DNA of 64,000 bases from contig JAANDG010000429.1 of assembly GCA_036852015.1 (NCBI GenBank), positions 62,001 to 126,000 of the forward strand. Reading direction: 5' to 3'. The DNA comes from Pelodera strongyloides. Lineage: Eukaryota > Nematoda > Chromadorea > Rhabditida > Rhabditidae. Position numbers and translations under genes: made by a program. Below the pieces are notes generated by a model. The model made no database searches, had not been told where the DNA came from, and saw nothing but the letters and a program-made list of their open reading frames with translations. This document shows, one piece after another, positions 12,589-24,343 of this stretch (position 1 is the first letter of the stretch; the number at the start of each line of letters is the position of its first letter).

Positions 12589-15500
12589 ATGGAGATGGAC
12601 ACGTCGGCAAGTGACCCGCAGTTTATGTTGAGTGCGATAGTGGAGGCTCACGGCAGCGATGATGTCAAAGCTCTCCAATCAACATCTAAGGGCGTGATTA
12701 TCTCTGGAGGCAGGGATGATTGTGTCCGCTTCTGGATTAAGAGGTTAGCGCTTGGTGGTAGAGTTAAGGGCGCGTTCGGGATTGATTTTCCGAAAGGAAA
12801 CTCGGCCAAATCCTCGTTCGGGATGGCCTTTTTGGAAACGTTCCAATGCTTGGAGAAAACAAAAAATACAGTATGAATTAGCTTGCGAAAAACGTTTCCC
12901 GCGCATATTTTTCAAATTTTCCATGCTAATTCATACTGTATTTTTGATTTTCTCCAAGCATTGGAACGTTTCCAAAAAGTCCATCCCGAACGAGGATTTG
13001 GCCGAGTTTCCTTTCGGAAAATCAATCCCGAACGCGCCCTAAACATCACTACTTTATTCACACATACGATCAATCAGATACAACATCAATCAAGTACTTG
13101 GCACAAGTGCGGAAGGTTTCTAGCGTCGTGCTTCTTCAATCCGCGGGGGAATGCATGAAGGGGATCAGATAATGTATGATCAGATAATGTCGACCCTTGT
13201 TCTTTCCAATGATGTTTTGTAGATTTATACAGAGGTCGAAAATTTCGTCGGTGGCAAGCTGCAATCGCAATGGCCAATTAGACCAATTTATTGAAATAAG
13301 TGCCAAGATCGCAGAAAATAGTCGGTCGCCTGTCAGTGACCATTTGTTGACCAGTTGACGACGGTTTTCATGAAAATTTGGTCCCAAAATAGTTTGGTCC
13401 ACAAAAACACCAGGGAACCGTCAGCAACTAGGTTCCTTCGTTTCCTATTATTCCCAATGTTGATTTTATTGCTTTAGAGGTGGAGAGTACACCGAATTGG
13501 TTTCTTACCCTCAAGAGAAGGGAAAAACTGTCAGCTCCGTGGGCTATTACGAGAACGACGCCGGTTGGAGGCTGTTTGTAGGTCGAAAGGATGGGTTACT
13601 GGTTGTCTACGGGTCCGATATCGATAAGGAATCACCTGTCGTTCACAAGTTGCACGAGGGAAATAGTAAGTAGAATTTCTACTCCTACTCAATTGCTTTG
13701 ATACGCTTTCCTTAGGTTAAGCATACCTCTTTGGTCATGCATACAACCGTCAGTTCAAGGCTTACTAAATTGCTACGCATGATTTTTTTCGTTTCTATCT
13801 TTGTATTAGAACATATGACTGCATGACTCTTTTTTTAGTTGCGTGTATTCATGTGGATAACGAACACGGAGTAGTATTGACTGGTTCGTGGGACAAGACG
13901 GCTACAGTATTTCGCTGCGATGCTTTGGACAAGGATTTTAAGGTAAATTCTCCTTACACCTACGTGCATTTTGGTAATGTTAGCGAGTGTTTAATTACAA
14001 GTTGTTCCTTGTGTGCTATAGTGACTCAAGTTCCCTAAGAAGGGTTGTTAACGATAACGATGCTCAAGGGCGTATTGAGCTTATAAACCCGGCAAGGTGT
14101 AAACAGGTGTTACAAAGTTTATCTTTTACCGGTTTTCATTCACCTTCTTAACTGCGTACAAAGGAACACATCCGTGAATATACAATGACAGGCTGTTTGT
14201 ATATTATACATAGTAGAATCGTAAGCACTGCCGAATGCCTTACCCTATCTGAATCAGGGCATAAACCACGCCGGTGAGTCCGGAGCTGGTTGGCTGGTTC
14301 ACGAAATTTCTTTATTATTGACACGTTTCTGATGAATTTCTCGTACCGCCTCGCAAATTCTCATGTTTGATATTCTAATCGGGAGGTGGTTCAGCCATGA
14401 TCCCTCAGAATTTATGCAATGTTCTAATTCCGGTGGTGGTTCGCCGTCGAGCTCGCTGGCGGGCTAATTGTAAGGCTATGATCTGAATGTCCCTTTTAGC
14501 CCCTGCGTCTTGCCGGTCATACCCTATCAGTCCTTGCACTGGCTACCTTGCCCACGTCCCCAGATTACTTTCTAACTGCCGGTGCTGATCGACTTATCAA
14601 GTTGTGGCATTCCGATACAGAAGTTAAAACATTTACAGGTATATCTCATTTCGTACATTTATATATTTTTTATTTTTCGTATATTATATATGCAGATTTC
14701 GTGCAAAAATACGGTAGTAGTGACAGAATAACGCAGATTTTTTTTTGGATACTTGGAAACCCCATAAAGAGTAAAATATATGTGCTCAAATGTGCATACT
14801 TGCAGGCCACATACGACGTCGTTCTGAAGTATATTCACTCAAATATGTATATTTGCAGGTCACACGGATGTGGTGCGCGATCTTTGCGTTCTGTCTGCCA
14901 CTCGCTTCTTGTCGGCGGCAAACGATGCCTCAATCAAGTTATGGGACCTCGACTCTGGAGTTTGCCTTGCTTCCTTTTCTTCCCTCATGGATCACTTTAT
15001 CTACTCGTCAGTTGTTTTTGTTGTTATATTAGCTTGTTTACTATAAATTAGAATTCGCCGAGATTCTTTTCATGTCGTAAGATGGTTGCATATCAGGTCA
15101 ATGTCCAGGCATAAACAGTTATGATGTTCAGGCATAAACATTTTTACAATAGGTTAAAATTTGCCTTAAAATTCGTGTTTTTTTAACAATAGGTTAAAAT
15201 TTGCCTAGCTTCTTTTCGTTGCGCAAGACGCAAGCTGATTGCATATCAGATTGGTAATGTCCAGGTATCGACAGTAACGAGGGTTTATCATCTGTGGGGA
15301 GCAGTTAGCCGATCTCATACGGCTATGTTTCTTTTATTTCTGTTTTTTTTTCGTGATCTTCAATTGAATGTTTGTTTCAGTATCCGTCCAGTGGGCGATC
15401 GTCTCGTAAGTGTGGGAGAAGGTGGCCATGTGGAGGTGTGGAAAAAGAGCGAAAAAGACGGAGAGGTGATTATTACTTAAAGCGAAATGCTAGCCAAGGG

Positions 15501-18500
15501 GCTGCTGGAAAAATTGCATATTATAAGCAAATCCTATGTATCCTATGCTAATTTTGTACGATCGTCCACGGCAATCGTACAAAATTAGCATAGGATACAT
15601 AGGATTTGCTTATCATATGCAAATTTTTCCAAAGGGGCTAGCATTTCGCTTTAATGTTGCTTTATTCAAAATTGCATGATTGGCTGATTGGAACCTTTGG
15701 AAGGGTTTTGTTGAATCACAAAATTAGCGTTTATTATAAGAGTTTGTAGATTTTGAACTTTTTTTAAAATTGTTCCCGGTTTCGGCAAGTCTTATTCGTA
15801 TTGCTTCAGAGTTTCTTGTGAGTATGCATTCCAACCGAAAATGACAACGCATTTTCTTTTATATATGTGCTTATTGTCATCGTTTCGAGCATAGTCGTCC
15901 GTATGTCATTTTTATTCTTATCGTTTAGGTTTCGCTTGAACATTCACAACTCATCCACACGCCTTCGGCCACATTGTGGAATGTTTGCCCAATGAATAAT
16001 GGAGACTTTGTCACTGGATCAAGGTAGATTTTCGAACATAGTCCGTATGTCATTGAGGCCATTGAGGCGGTATGTATTTTATGAAAATTAAAAATAGTTT
16101 TTTTTTGTTCTTCACCGGGGTTTCGAGCTGCTATAGCCACTGAAGCAATGAAACGTAATTTGATCCACATACTTGTTATTTGCTTAGTTCTTTGCCAACT
16201 TCCTAGTACCCATTTCTTCATTCAGCTGGAGTGGGAATGGAGCTTATTTTGTGTTCTTTTTTACTTTGTAATTATTTTTTTCACTGCCTTCAATTTCAGT
16301 GATGGTCGCCTTTACTTCTGGACTCTAAACGAGAAGCGAAAGGTTTCCGCCGATATTCAAGAGACTTTTGATGCTGCCGTGGCTGCGCAAGTCGCAAAAC
16401 GTGCTGAAGAAGCTGAGAAACAGGTATGTTTATGTTTATACATGATGATGTAAGTTCAGCACAGCATTCAACTCTTCGAAATGAGTAATCTTAGTAAAAA
16501 CTACAATAATTAATGACTAGTGTAGTGATTAGTGAGTGTGGATGATCCATTAAACTTTCCTGTGTGGGTTTGTATATGTTCATGAATTATTATATTTTTG
16601 ACTTATTTCGACAAACCATGTTAACTGTGTTTTTCAGGGAGGCAGCAAAGTTGTCATAAAGGTTGCTCTTGACGATGGAGCACCTTCTATGGAATTGGTC
16701 TATGAAAAGGGAACGGATCCGGCTATTGCGGCGGAAAAGTTCATCCGGGTATGTTTTTTTTTAATTATGAGCTGAATAAGATAACTGTTTACTTTTTGCT
16801 CTAAAGTATATGTGAATCAATTACCTGGGAGATGAATACTATTTTCAATCTTGGATGACTTTTTTTGAGTTTGTCTTATTTTTTGTTTGGGTTCTTACAG
16901 TGTTTGGGTTAGTTAGGTAAGGATTGATTGTTGGTCGTATCTTGGTCTATATATTGTTATGAACGGAAACGGAATAAACAAATGACCCACAAATTATAAA
17001 TTATACTGATTTTAGGATAACAACTTGCCGATCTCGTATTTGAACGAAATCATCGAGTACATCAATGCCAATATTCCCGAGGCACGAGCTGCGTCTGCCG
17101 CAAAGATGAAACCGCAAGAGACACAGCGAGTTGTCAGGGATGGAAAGGTTTGTTCAAGTTTTCAAGAGAAGTATCAAGCAATTAGGCCGAATTTTTGGGG
17201 TTCGAAAACCCTAATATGATGTTGCTTTACGCATAAAGCTCTTTTCAACATAATTGCTTCGTCATTTGCATGCGTATAGTGTTGTCTTGAAGCAGAATTC
17301 CGCTTTTGTGATTTCTTCTTTCTTTCATATGTTCTTTAGTTCATAACATGTTTCATAGTTCTTTCTTATGTTCTGCATACATACGTGTTGTTCATTATTC
17401 AAGGCATTGCTTTTAACCCCACAGGTTAATTATCTTGTCTTCAGGCCTATGATTTCGTGTTCGACATCACACTCGATGACGGTAATGTGGTTCCACTGTG
17501 CTACAACGTGGGAGACGATGTGGATTTTACGGCTCAGCAGTTTGTGGAGAAGTACAACCTGCCTATGAAGTTTTTGGCAAAGGTTAGTCCTTTTTGTTTG
17601 TTATACAACATCCTAAGTAAGGATGTAAGCAATAAAGCCACCAGACGCAGACCATTACGATAAGATGTATATGCCCAGTTAAATATCTAACCAGTTTTTT
17701 CCCGGTAGGGTAGATTTTGAGAATACCTCGTATTATAAATTTTATTTTCAAGATTTCTGGCTTTTTGCGATCTGAGGTGCCAATGATGGGTGGTGGTGTC
17801 GCGCAAGCGGAGGATCCATTTACGGGCAGCGGGCGGTTAGTTATTTCATTTATTTAATATATTTCTTTGTTAATAAATATCTTTTATTGATAATCTTGAT
17901 TCGTCCATACCGTTTTACGATGTTCCTAGCCCTTTGGAGTCTTATCTATAGCTACTTTTGTTTCGCAGTCCGTTTGTTGAGAAGTATAATTTCTAATTTC
18001 GAATGAAATTGTATCATTTCGAACGAAATGATAGGTGGTTTATTTGTTCTGCTGTAAGTTTGTTATTTTAGATACGTTCCCGGTTCTCAGGCCGGTGGTG
18101 CGTCCTTTGGTGGCGATCCATTTACATCTGGTTCTAGGTGCGTTCTTTAAAACATGTTTTTGAAACCTATTTTACCTTTTTCCGATATCGTGGACTAGTG
18201 TTTTTCTTTTTTTTTTTCTATGTAACTTGTTTTTTATAGTTTATAAAATAGATCGTCCGGCTTTAAGTAAATAAAACGTTTATACAAGATAGGCTAAGCT
18301 TTAACTGAACTGAAGTGTGGTGAGTGGGTGAGTGCTGACTTGATGCCGTCTGTCTAGGTTCTAGCTTCTGCTTCAGGATCCGTTGTTGATGCGTGAGTCT
18401 GCGCACCCTTTTATGTCCAGCTTGGATGCGGTTTTAAATTTTCCTTGTTTTAGATATGTCCCTGGACAATCACAGGCCGCCTCTTCCAATGGTGGTGATC

Positions 18501-21500
18501 CGTTTACTTCAGAAGGACGGTACGGGTCTAATTTTTATTTTATTATTATCTGTTTTCAATGTGTGTGTTGACTTATGGATTCTTTACTCAAACGAGGCAA
18601 TGTTTCACGTGCTTCTTATGTGGCACTTGATCTGTACTGTAATGTTTTATGTAGCAACTCGTGATCAAGCAGAATAGCTAAAGCATCTGAATTTTGGCGT
18701 ATGGACTTTGCTTTATGCTTTGTGCCGTAAAGCGCGTTCGAGCTGTGCGGAAAACGGAAAAACTTGTGTCTGACAGTCCGTGTCTCTCATTTTGCACCTT
18801 CTATACACGGAAAAGTAGCTATGTTTTTTCGTTTTCCGCCAACTCTGGAGTCTCGAAGGCACCTTAAGATGTGACTTTTTGGTTTCAATATATTTCAATG
18901 TCTCCTTGTAGATGCGTGAGCGTTTCTCCGAGCAAATAAACAAATATTTTTAGTAAGTAAGTAAACATATTTAGATATGTGCCCGGTAGCACTCCGGCAG
19001 TGTATACACCCGGTCCCATTGATAAGAAGAAACCGAAAGGTGAGATGTTTTTTTACTGATAGTTTTTTTATTCAACACATTGTCAAGTAAGCATCCTACT
19101 GGTTTGTAAAGTAATCTAAACTAAGGAGCCATGTGTTATACAAGCTTTTTAACTTGTTGTCTTGAGGCGACGGCAACGGCGACTGGTTTATAATTTATAA
19201 GATTTTTTTATGTTTTAGATATAGATCCGATTCATTTTGTTTATACCACCTATACTGAAGATCTTTGTAGTATACGTAATTCATTTTTATTTTTAGGTGA
19301 CTTGTGCCCTCTGCAACAGTATTTCTCGTTTGGAGTTGAACAAGTATCGGCAAAGGCGAAAGCAAAGTTACGGGAGCACAATGCGGAACAGTCAGCTTAT
19401 CAGTTGAATGAGCAACAGGTCGGTCGGTTAGGATATAGGGGGTTGTTTGCATGTTCTAGATTTGCATGTTCTTTGTAGTTTATTCTTGGTACTTTGAGCG
19501 CAGTCGACTCGCACGGCTGATACGCCACACGCGTTCCATATATGCAGCCTTTTTACAGCTTTTGTGGGAGGGGCGCTCAGGATGTGAGATGACGGCTCAG
19601 TGCACGGGAACGTGAACTCCTGAACCAATCTTACTTCCTGAGCGTAACGCACATCATCCGAAGACAAACAAAGCTCCCAACTTTATATAATAAGATACTT
19701 CCTGAGCGTAACGCACATCATCCGAAGACAAACAAAGCTCCCAACTTTATATAATAAGATAGGTGTGGTGATATGCTTGCCGACAATTAGCACCATAGGC
19801 AACATTTTTATTCTCCTACCTTATAGGTGGACTCCCTGGAGAGGCTCATGTCCTGTGATCCGCTTACCGTATCAGTTGACGATATACTGGTCTCGGCGCT
19901 CGATATGGGACTCCAATGGCACATCTCTCATATTCTGCCAGTTGTCGATGTGTTCCGAATCGCCCTCCTCAACCCCAAGCTCAATCAGCACTATTGTGAT
20001 GTTAAGGTATGTGGAGGCTTGATTTGCTTGTTTGTATCTTGTTGGTTGTTGGTTATGGTCAAGACAGGTTGTTGATGGTTAGCTTGGTTAAACGGTTTAA
20101 AGGGTGAGGTCCACCTCAGAAAACAAAAAAGTTATTATTTTTATTAGATTCCCCGTGTCTGTATCTACCAGAATAACTAAAACAAATTTGGCAGAAAATT
20201 ATTTCCAACGAAATATGGAGCAAAAAATAGCCCTCCAGTACCATCTTTACGATAGGCGTCGATGGGGTGTGGTGCATGATAAACCGCGCTCTCGCTACCG
20301 TTGTTTGGGGACAATGAAAGGGCGGGATTATGGCTGTGCGTTTGTTGCTTTTTTAAAACCATGCGTTTTATTTTTTTGCCAAGCTAAACAAAGCACAATT
20401 AATCCCGTCTTCGTCATTTGTATTGCGTTGTAGTTATTTTAGAACATATTTTTTGTTTGTATTTTTTTTTCGAAAAATTTTTCAAAAAATTTTTTCTTCT
20501 CAACCAACATGTAAAAGGGATACCAGGCTACCGTAATCCGAGGTACTCAAGCTGGACCATTTTTTGCTCATATTTCGTTGGAAATAATTTTCTGTCAAAT
20601 TTGTTTTAGTTTTTCTGGTAGATACAGACACGGGGAATCTAATAAAAATAATAACTTTTTTGTTTTCTGAGGTGGACCTCACCCTTTAAGAAGAAGAAGA
20701 AGTGAAGAAGTAGTATTTAATAAAGTTTTTTGACGGTTTAAGAAGTAGTATTTAAAACCTCTATTATGCTATACATTTTTGGTGTTAAGTTTAAGCGAGT
20801 TGTGTCTTTTTCGATTGGTTCGTTTTTCATTCTAATTTTTATTCCAGGGTCGTGGTGCAGAAACACTTCAGAAGATCTCAGCCCTCCTCATTTCGGATCC
20901 TCCCGAGCCGGTAAGTGCATTGATTTGAGCCTGAGCTGAAGGCTGAAGGTGATATCTACATGACGGAATTCGGTTAGAAGAGGGATTTGTAGAATAATAC
21001 ATAGTAACGTGTTTTTGTTTTCCTCAGCATTGTTCCCCTTTCTCGTAGCTCGTAGCCTCTGACTGAGCAAGCGGTGTTTATGGAGTTGGATATTGAAGTG
21101 TATCTGTGTATCATTCTTTAGTGCTGATGATTTGCATTTGTGTTAATTGGATTCCTCCGTTTTGTAACAGAACATCCTTCTTGTTCATCATGCTTTACAA
21201 AACAAAACGCTTATCATGGAATCCAGGTTCGGGCCGTGCTGTGTCGCTGCCTGACCAACGCGTTCCTTCATGAATGGGGTCAAGAGATGATGATGTTGAG
21301 TATGGAAGCAACGGCTACGCTCATTTCTCTCCAACTGCAACAGATGGTTTCGAAAAATAGGGCGCTGCAGGTTGGACATGTTGTTTTTGCGGGTGTTGCG
21401 TGTTGCGTTTCTAGCAAGAAAGGGTCAATTAACTATCTCTGGTGCTCAAGCGCACAGCTCGGAAATCCGTAGCCGCGTCCGCGTTAAAAGATTGCAAATT

Positions 21501-22953
21501 TGCATTGAAAATTATTGACACAGAGAAACCTCCTTTCAGCCTCTCCGCCTTTCCCCATGTTAAAAAGCCATCTCTTTTTCGCGGTTACTCATTTGCGCGC
21601 TGCGCGCCTGAGAACGTAGTTATGTAAAGTTAATAACTACTTGTTGTTTTGAATTGCATTTTTTTCGTAGCACTGGAATTGTTGATTTCAGAGCATAAAT
21701 ATCGTCGGGAAAGCCTAATGTGTTTACCGAAATTCTGTCTATTCATGATACGTTTCTGATATATTTCTGGTAAAACTCCGAATTTGGCATGCTAATGCTT
21801 AAGATTCTAAGCGCGACGGTGGTATGGGTGCTACCGGTGCGAGCTCAAAACCACCTTCTAAATTTATGCTGTATGCTAATTTGGAAGCTGGTTTCGTCGG
21901 TCACTTCGTCATCGGTATTATGCAATAGTTGAGTTCCAGAGAGCTGCTACAACAACATTGGCCAATTGGTCCCTAATCCTACTGAGGAGATCTGAGCAAG
22001 TTTCCGAACTTGGACCACGAGAGGACCTACTTCGCGCACTCATTAAGGTTAGCTCACACGTTGAACTTTTGACCTTATGCTTGTTCTCTATCCTATGTAT
22101 ATGTAAGTTGAGATTTATTCTTCTTCTATTAAGTAGATGTTGATGTATTATATGTCACTCTATAAATAGGTGTAAAATCATATAAAATTACGCGTGTCCG
22201 AAACTGATTTACCTTTTTTTGTGTCGTAAGTCGTAGTGTCGTTCTTGGCTTGATTACTTGCTTGACCTTATGCCTGATCTTGTAAGTTAAGATTTATTCT
22301 TCTCCTTTATATAATAAGATGTGTAATCATTTTCAACATTACACGCATCCGGTATCCGAAACTGATTTGTCTTCTTTTTTAATTTTTGTGTCGCAATATC
22401 GTTCTTGGCTTGATTACTTACTTCACTTGCCTGTCTAATTGTGTCGTTTATAGGTTCTAGAGGAGGAATTGTCGTTTGGAGGTGCGGATCCGATTGCCCT
22501 TGTCAGACTTCTACAAGCACTCGCCACTCTCATGTGGGGAGACTCGTCCGTTATTTCGGTTGGTCATATTTTTGTTGGTTCTAATATATGTCATTGATTG
22601 CCAATTGTCAGTTATCCATCCGTATCACAACATAGTGCGGAGCGGTATGTTTCGGAACCTTGTATCAGAAAGAAAAACCATCACGAGAAACCACTAGTAG
22701 CATGCGGATAAAATAAGACCTTCGAGCCGCTCGCTCGAATAAGACTAGCTCCCTGATCGCCTCGAAATTTTCTCATTTAATTTGTCTGCTTTAGTTGGCT
22801 GAATCCTCGAAATTTTCTTATTTAATTTGACTACTTTAGTTGGCTAAATCGAGAAAGTTGAATGATGTGATTGGACGCCTGAAGGATGCTGTTGAAGAAG
22901 AGCCTTCCAAGGCTTTGTGCAGAGATATCATAGAAATGATATACGCTGTTTAA
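12589..22953 (+). CDS. ufd-3: UFD-3 / PLAA orthologue (Doa1), WD40-PFU-PUL protein, complete, 23 exons, 848 aa
   Basis: Exons: 12589-12743, 13478-13665, 13839-13942, 14500-14638, 14859-15006, 15381-15465, 15929-16023, 16300-16423, 16638-16748, 17016-17147, 17445-17582, 17753-17835, 18072-18137, 18454-18519, 18975-19039, 19297-19418, 19827-20006, 20848-20910, 21171-21182, 21227-21370, 21940-22047, 22454-22558, 22840-22953. The family binds ubiquitin and the Cdc48/p97 ATPase and controls the fate of ubiquitylated proteins. WD40 repeats fill about residues 1-310 (SWDKTATVF, SAANDASIKLWDL). The PFU ubiquitin-binding domain spans about 347-473. A run of RYVPG...DPFTSG repeats follows (about 490-566), then the PUL domain that binds p97 (about 608-848). 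The 849 codons including stop are close to the usual family length. Exon 19 has only 12 nt. Several introns hold inverted-repeat elements. Confidence 0.94.
12768..13039. repeat. Palindromic element in ufd-3 intron 1, GGGCGCGTTCGGG termini
   Basis: GGGCGCGTTCGGGATTGATT and its exact inverse close a 272-bp near-palindrome with arms over 100 bp (TTTCCGAAAGGAAAC, CATTGGAACG). The left flank is TTAA and the right is TAAA. A relative lies at 63717-63860. Confidence 0.85.
14660..14767 (+). repeat. 3' half of the GGGGTTTCCAAGTAT element
   Basis: TATATGCAGATTTCGTGCAAAAATACGG-type sequence ending in ATACTTGGAAACCCC matches the right part of 30098-30258. It sits in a ufd-3 intron. Confidence 0.6.
15060..15265. 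repeat. Degenerate tandem duplication in ufd-3 intron 5
   Basis: Two related blocks share TTGCATATCAG, AATGTCCAGG and CTTCTTTTC-like phrases. Within them ACAATAGGTTAAAATTTGCC is also repeated (near 15145 and 15187). Confidence 0.6.
15478..15653. repeat. TTAA-flanked palindrome AGCGAAATGCTAGCC (family B), complete
   Basis: The 176-bp element starts AGCGAAATGCTAGCC and ends GGCTAGCATTTCGCT, with TTAA on both sides. Its arms share CAAATCCTATGTATCCTATG and CTAATTTTGTACGAT, leaving only a tiny loop, so a transcript would form one long hairpin. The C. elegans PALTTAA repeats have the same design. A fragment lies at 42161-42222. Confidence 0.88.
19633..19760. repeat. Perfect 64-bp tandem duplication in ufd-3 intron 16
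   Basis: The unit beginning ACTTCCTGAGCGTAACGCAC occurs at 19633-19696 and again without a difference at 19697-19760, which suggests a recent event. Confidence 0.9.
20098..20689. repeat. TTAA-flanked 0.59 kb element with about 125-bp inverted termini (AGGGTGAGGTCCACC)
   Basis: TTAA then AGGGTGAGGTCCACCTCAG at the left is mirrored by CTGAGGTGGACCTCACCCT then TTAA at the right, and the inverted similarity runs inward to GAAATATGGAGCAAAAAATAG near 20230. The middle has no transposase. It lies in ufd-3 intron 17. Confidence 0.88.
21434..21622. repeat. GCGCGC-rich dispersed element, copy in ufd-3 intron 20
   Basis: Collinear with 48949-49142: both contain ACAGAGAAACCTC or ACGGAGAAACCTC, TCTCCGCCTTTCC, CATGTTAAAAAG and end in GCGCGCTGCGC then CTGAGAACGTAGT. 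The termini form an imperfect inverted repeat. Confidence 0.75.
22068..22430. repeat. Degenerate tandem duplication of about 185 bp in ufd-3 intron 21
   Basis: Both halves contain GACCTTATGC, AGATTTATTCTTCT, CCGAAACTGATTT, and CGTTCTTGGCTTGATTACTT. The second block follows the first directly. Confidence 0.65.
22761..22850 (+). repeat. 45-bp tandem duplication carrying the last ufd-3 splice acceptor
   Basis: Two 45-bp units (22761-22805 and 22806-22850) differ at a few bases and each contains TTTAG followed by TTGGCT. Only the second acceptor (exon from 22840) keeps the frame open; use of the first meets TGA within 12 codons. Confidence 0.85.
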
Positions 22954-23150
22954 ACTGGAGACGAGTCTGGGACCCTTCCCCTGTGTTAAAATTATTTTCC
23001 GTGCGCATGTAAGATGTTCACTCAAGGCTCAAGGTCAGTTTGGGTTTATTATGTAGTGCCTGGTATGTTAAGTGTAGCTCTTTTATGTTACCCTATTGTG
23101 AGCAGTAACCGTTGTTCGTCTGTGGGTTAGGTATAGGAACTGCTTTTTTA

Positions 23151-23156
23151 AATAAA
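23151..23156 (+). terminator. Probable poly(A) signal of ufd-3
   Basis: AATAAA about 200 bp after the ufd-3 stop codon. Confidence 0.5.
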
Positions 23157-23400
23157 CTCTTTATTCTCAAAAAAGTGCATGTAGTTTTTAAAGTTGTGAG
23201 CCTTGTGTAACAGCGTAATTTGAGTTTATAAACACCTGCTATTTGCAATTGTTATGTATCTCCAATCATTACGACGTGTTTTCAACGGCTAAGGGCCTAC
23301 CGCCTACGGTACCTGTGTTTATCGGCTAGCTAGCCAAGGCCTAGGTTATACCGATGTATGCCGTGTAAGTGCTGGTGTGTGCTCTTTTTTGTGCCCTAAT

Positions 23401-23558
23401 TTAAAGCAGTATTGTACCTACCTTGAGAAATTTGCATATTAAACGCATATCCTTTGTACCCTATGCAAATTTCTAATTTCTAGTGCCTGTCCGAAGCTTC
23501 CGGCAGCACATTTACATAGGATATGCGTTTCCCAAAGTAGTTACAATACTGCTTTAAA
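23401..23558. repeat. TTAA-flanked element with AGCAGTATTGTA termini
   Basis: AAAGCAGTATTGTA and TACAATACTGCTTT are inverted termini 158 bp apart. Subterminal ACGCATATCC and GGATATGCGT also pair. It lies in the intergenic space between ufd-3 and the next gene, which otherwise shows no gene (22954-24343). Confidence 0.8.
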
Positions 23559-24313
23559 GTTCTTTTTGCTTTGCAATGTTATTAATTTATTGTTTAGGGG
23601 GTTTTCTGTGATCGGCAGTATTTCTTTGTTTTTTTCCTTCCCGGTTAATTGGATTTAGTTTTAGTTTTTGCGATTATTTATTTGAAGATACTTAAAAATA
23701 TAAGGAAACGTGCTAGATTCTATCCCTCTTTCTCTTGCTACTTGTAATAATTAAACAGGTTGTTTATATATATTAGAGGGTTTTAAAGGGATAAATCCGA
23801 GTTTACGTACTTATTGTTAGCGACGTTTTTCTTATGTGGGGTTTGCTCCTTCCTTTTCTTTAAAATATGCATATTTATTTATTTTGTTGGCTTTTTTTTA
23901 AAACGATATTTATTTTCGGTGCGGATTACTCCGGTATGTGCATGTTTATTAGATTTTTATTATTCTTTACTCGTGAACATTTTACCTGGTTTGATGTTAT
24001 CAAGGCGTGTTACCTCTTACTTTTGTATCTGTTTTCTGTTTTGCTTTCTCTTATAAATGAATTTATTCGCCTTCTATGGGTTCATACTTTTATGTGTCAG
24101 TGCAGAATAAACATTTCGAGAAGGTTATTTTGTTATTTGTTTAGTTGTGTACGGTCGCTGATATACCTATGCAAGTAAGATCTGGGTGGTGCGATGTTAG
24201 TATTTGTGTGTGAGTGAGTCAATAAACTGTGTTGATATTGATTTAGATTACTATACTTTTTAACATTGTACAGTAAATGTTATGTTTTCTTTATTTGAAT
24301 TGGCCAATGATCT

Positions 24314-24325
24314 TTGTTCTTTTAG
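24314..24325 (+). promoter_or_regulatory. Probable trans-splice acceptor of the unrecognised gene
   Basis: TTGTTCTTTTAG ends 18 nt before the ATG at 24344 with no exon upstream, fitting spliced-leader addition. Confidence 0.5.
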
Positions 24326-24343
24326 TTAAATAAGTTTTGGGAA

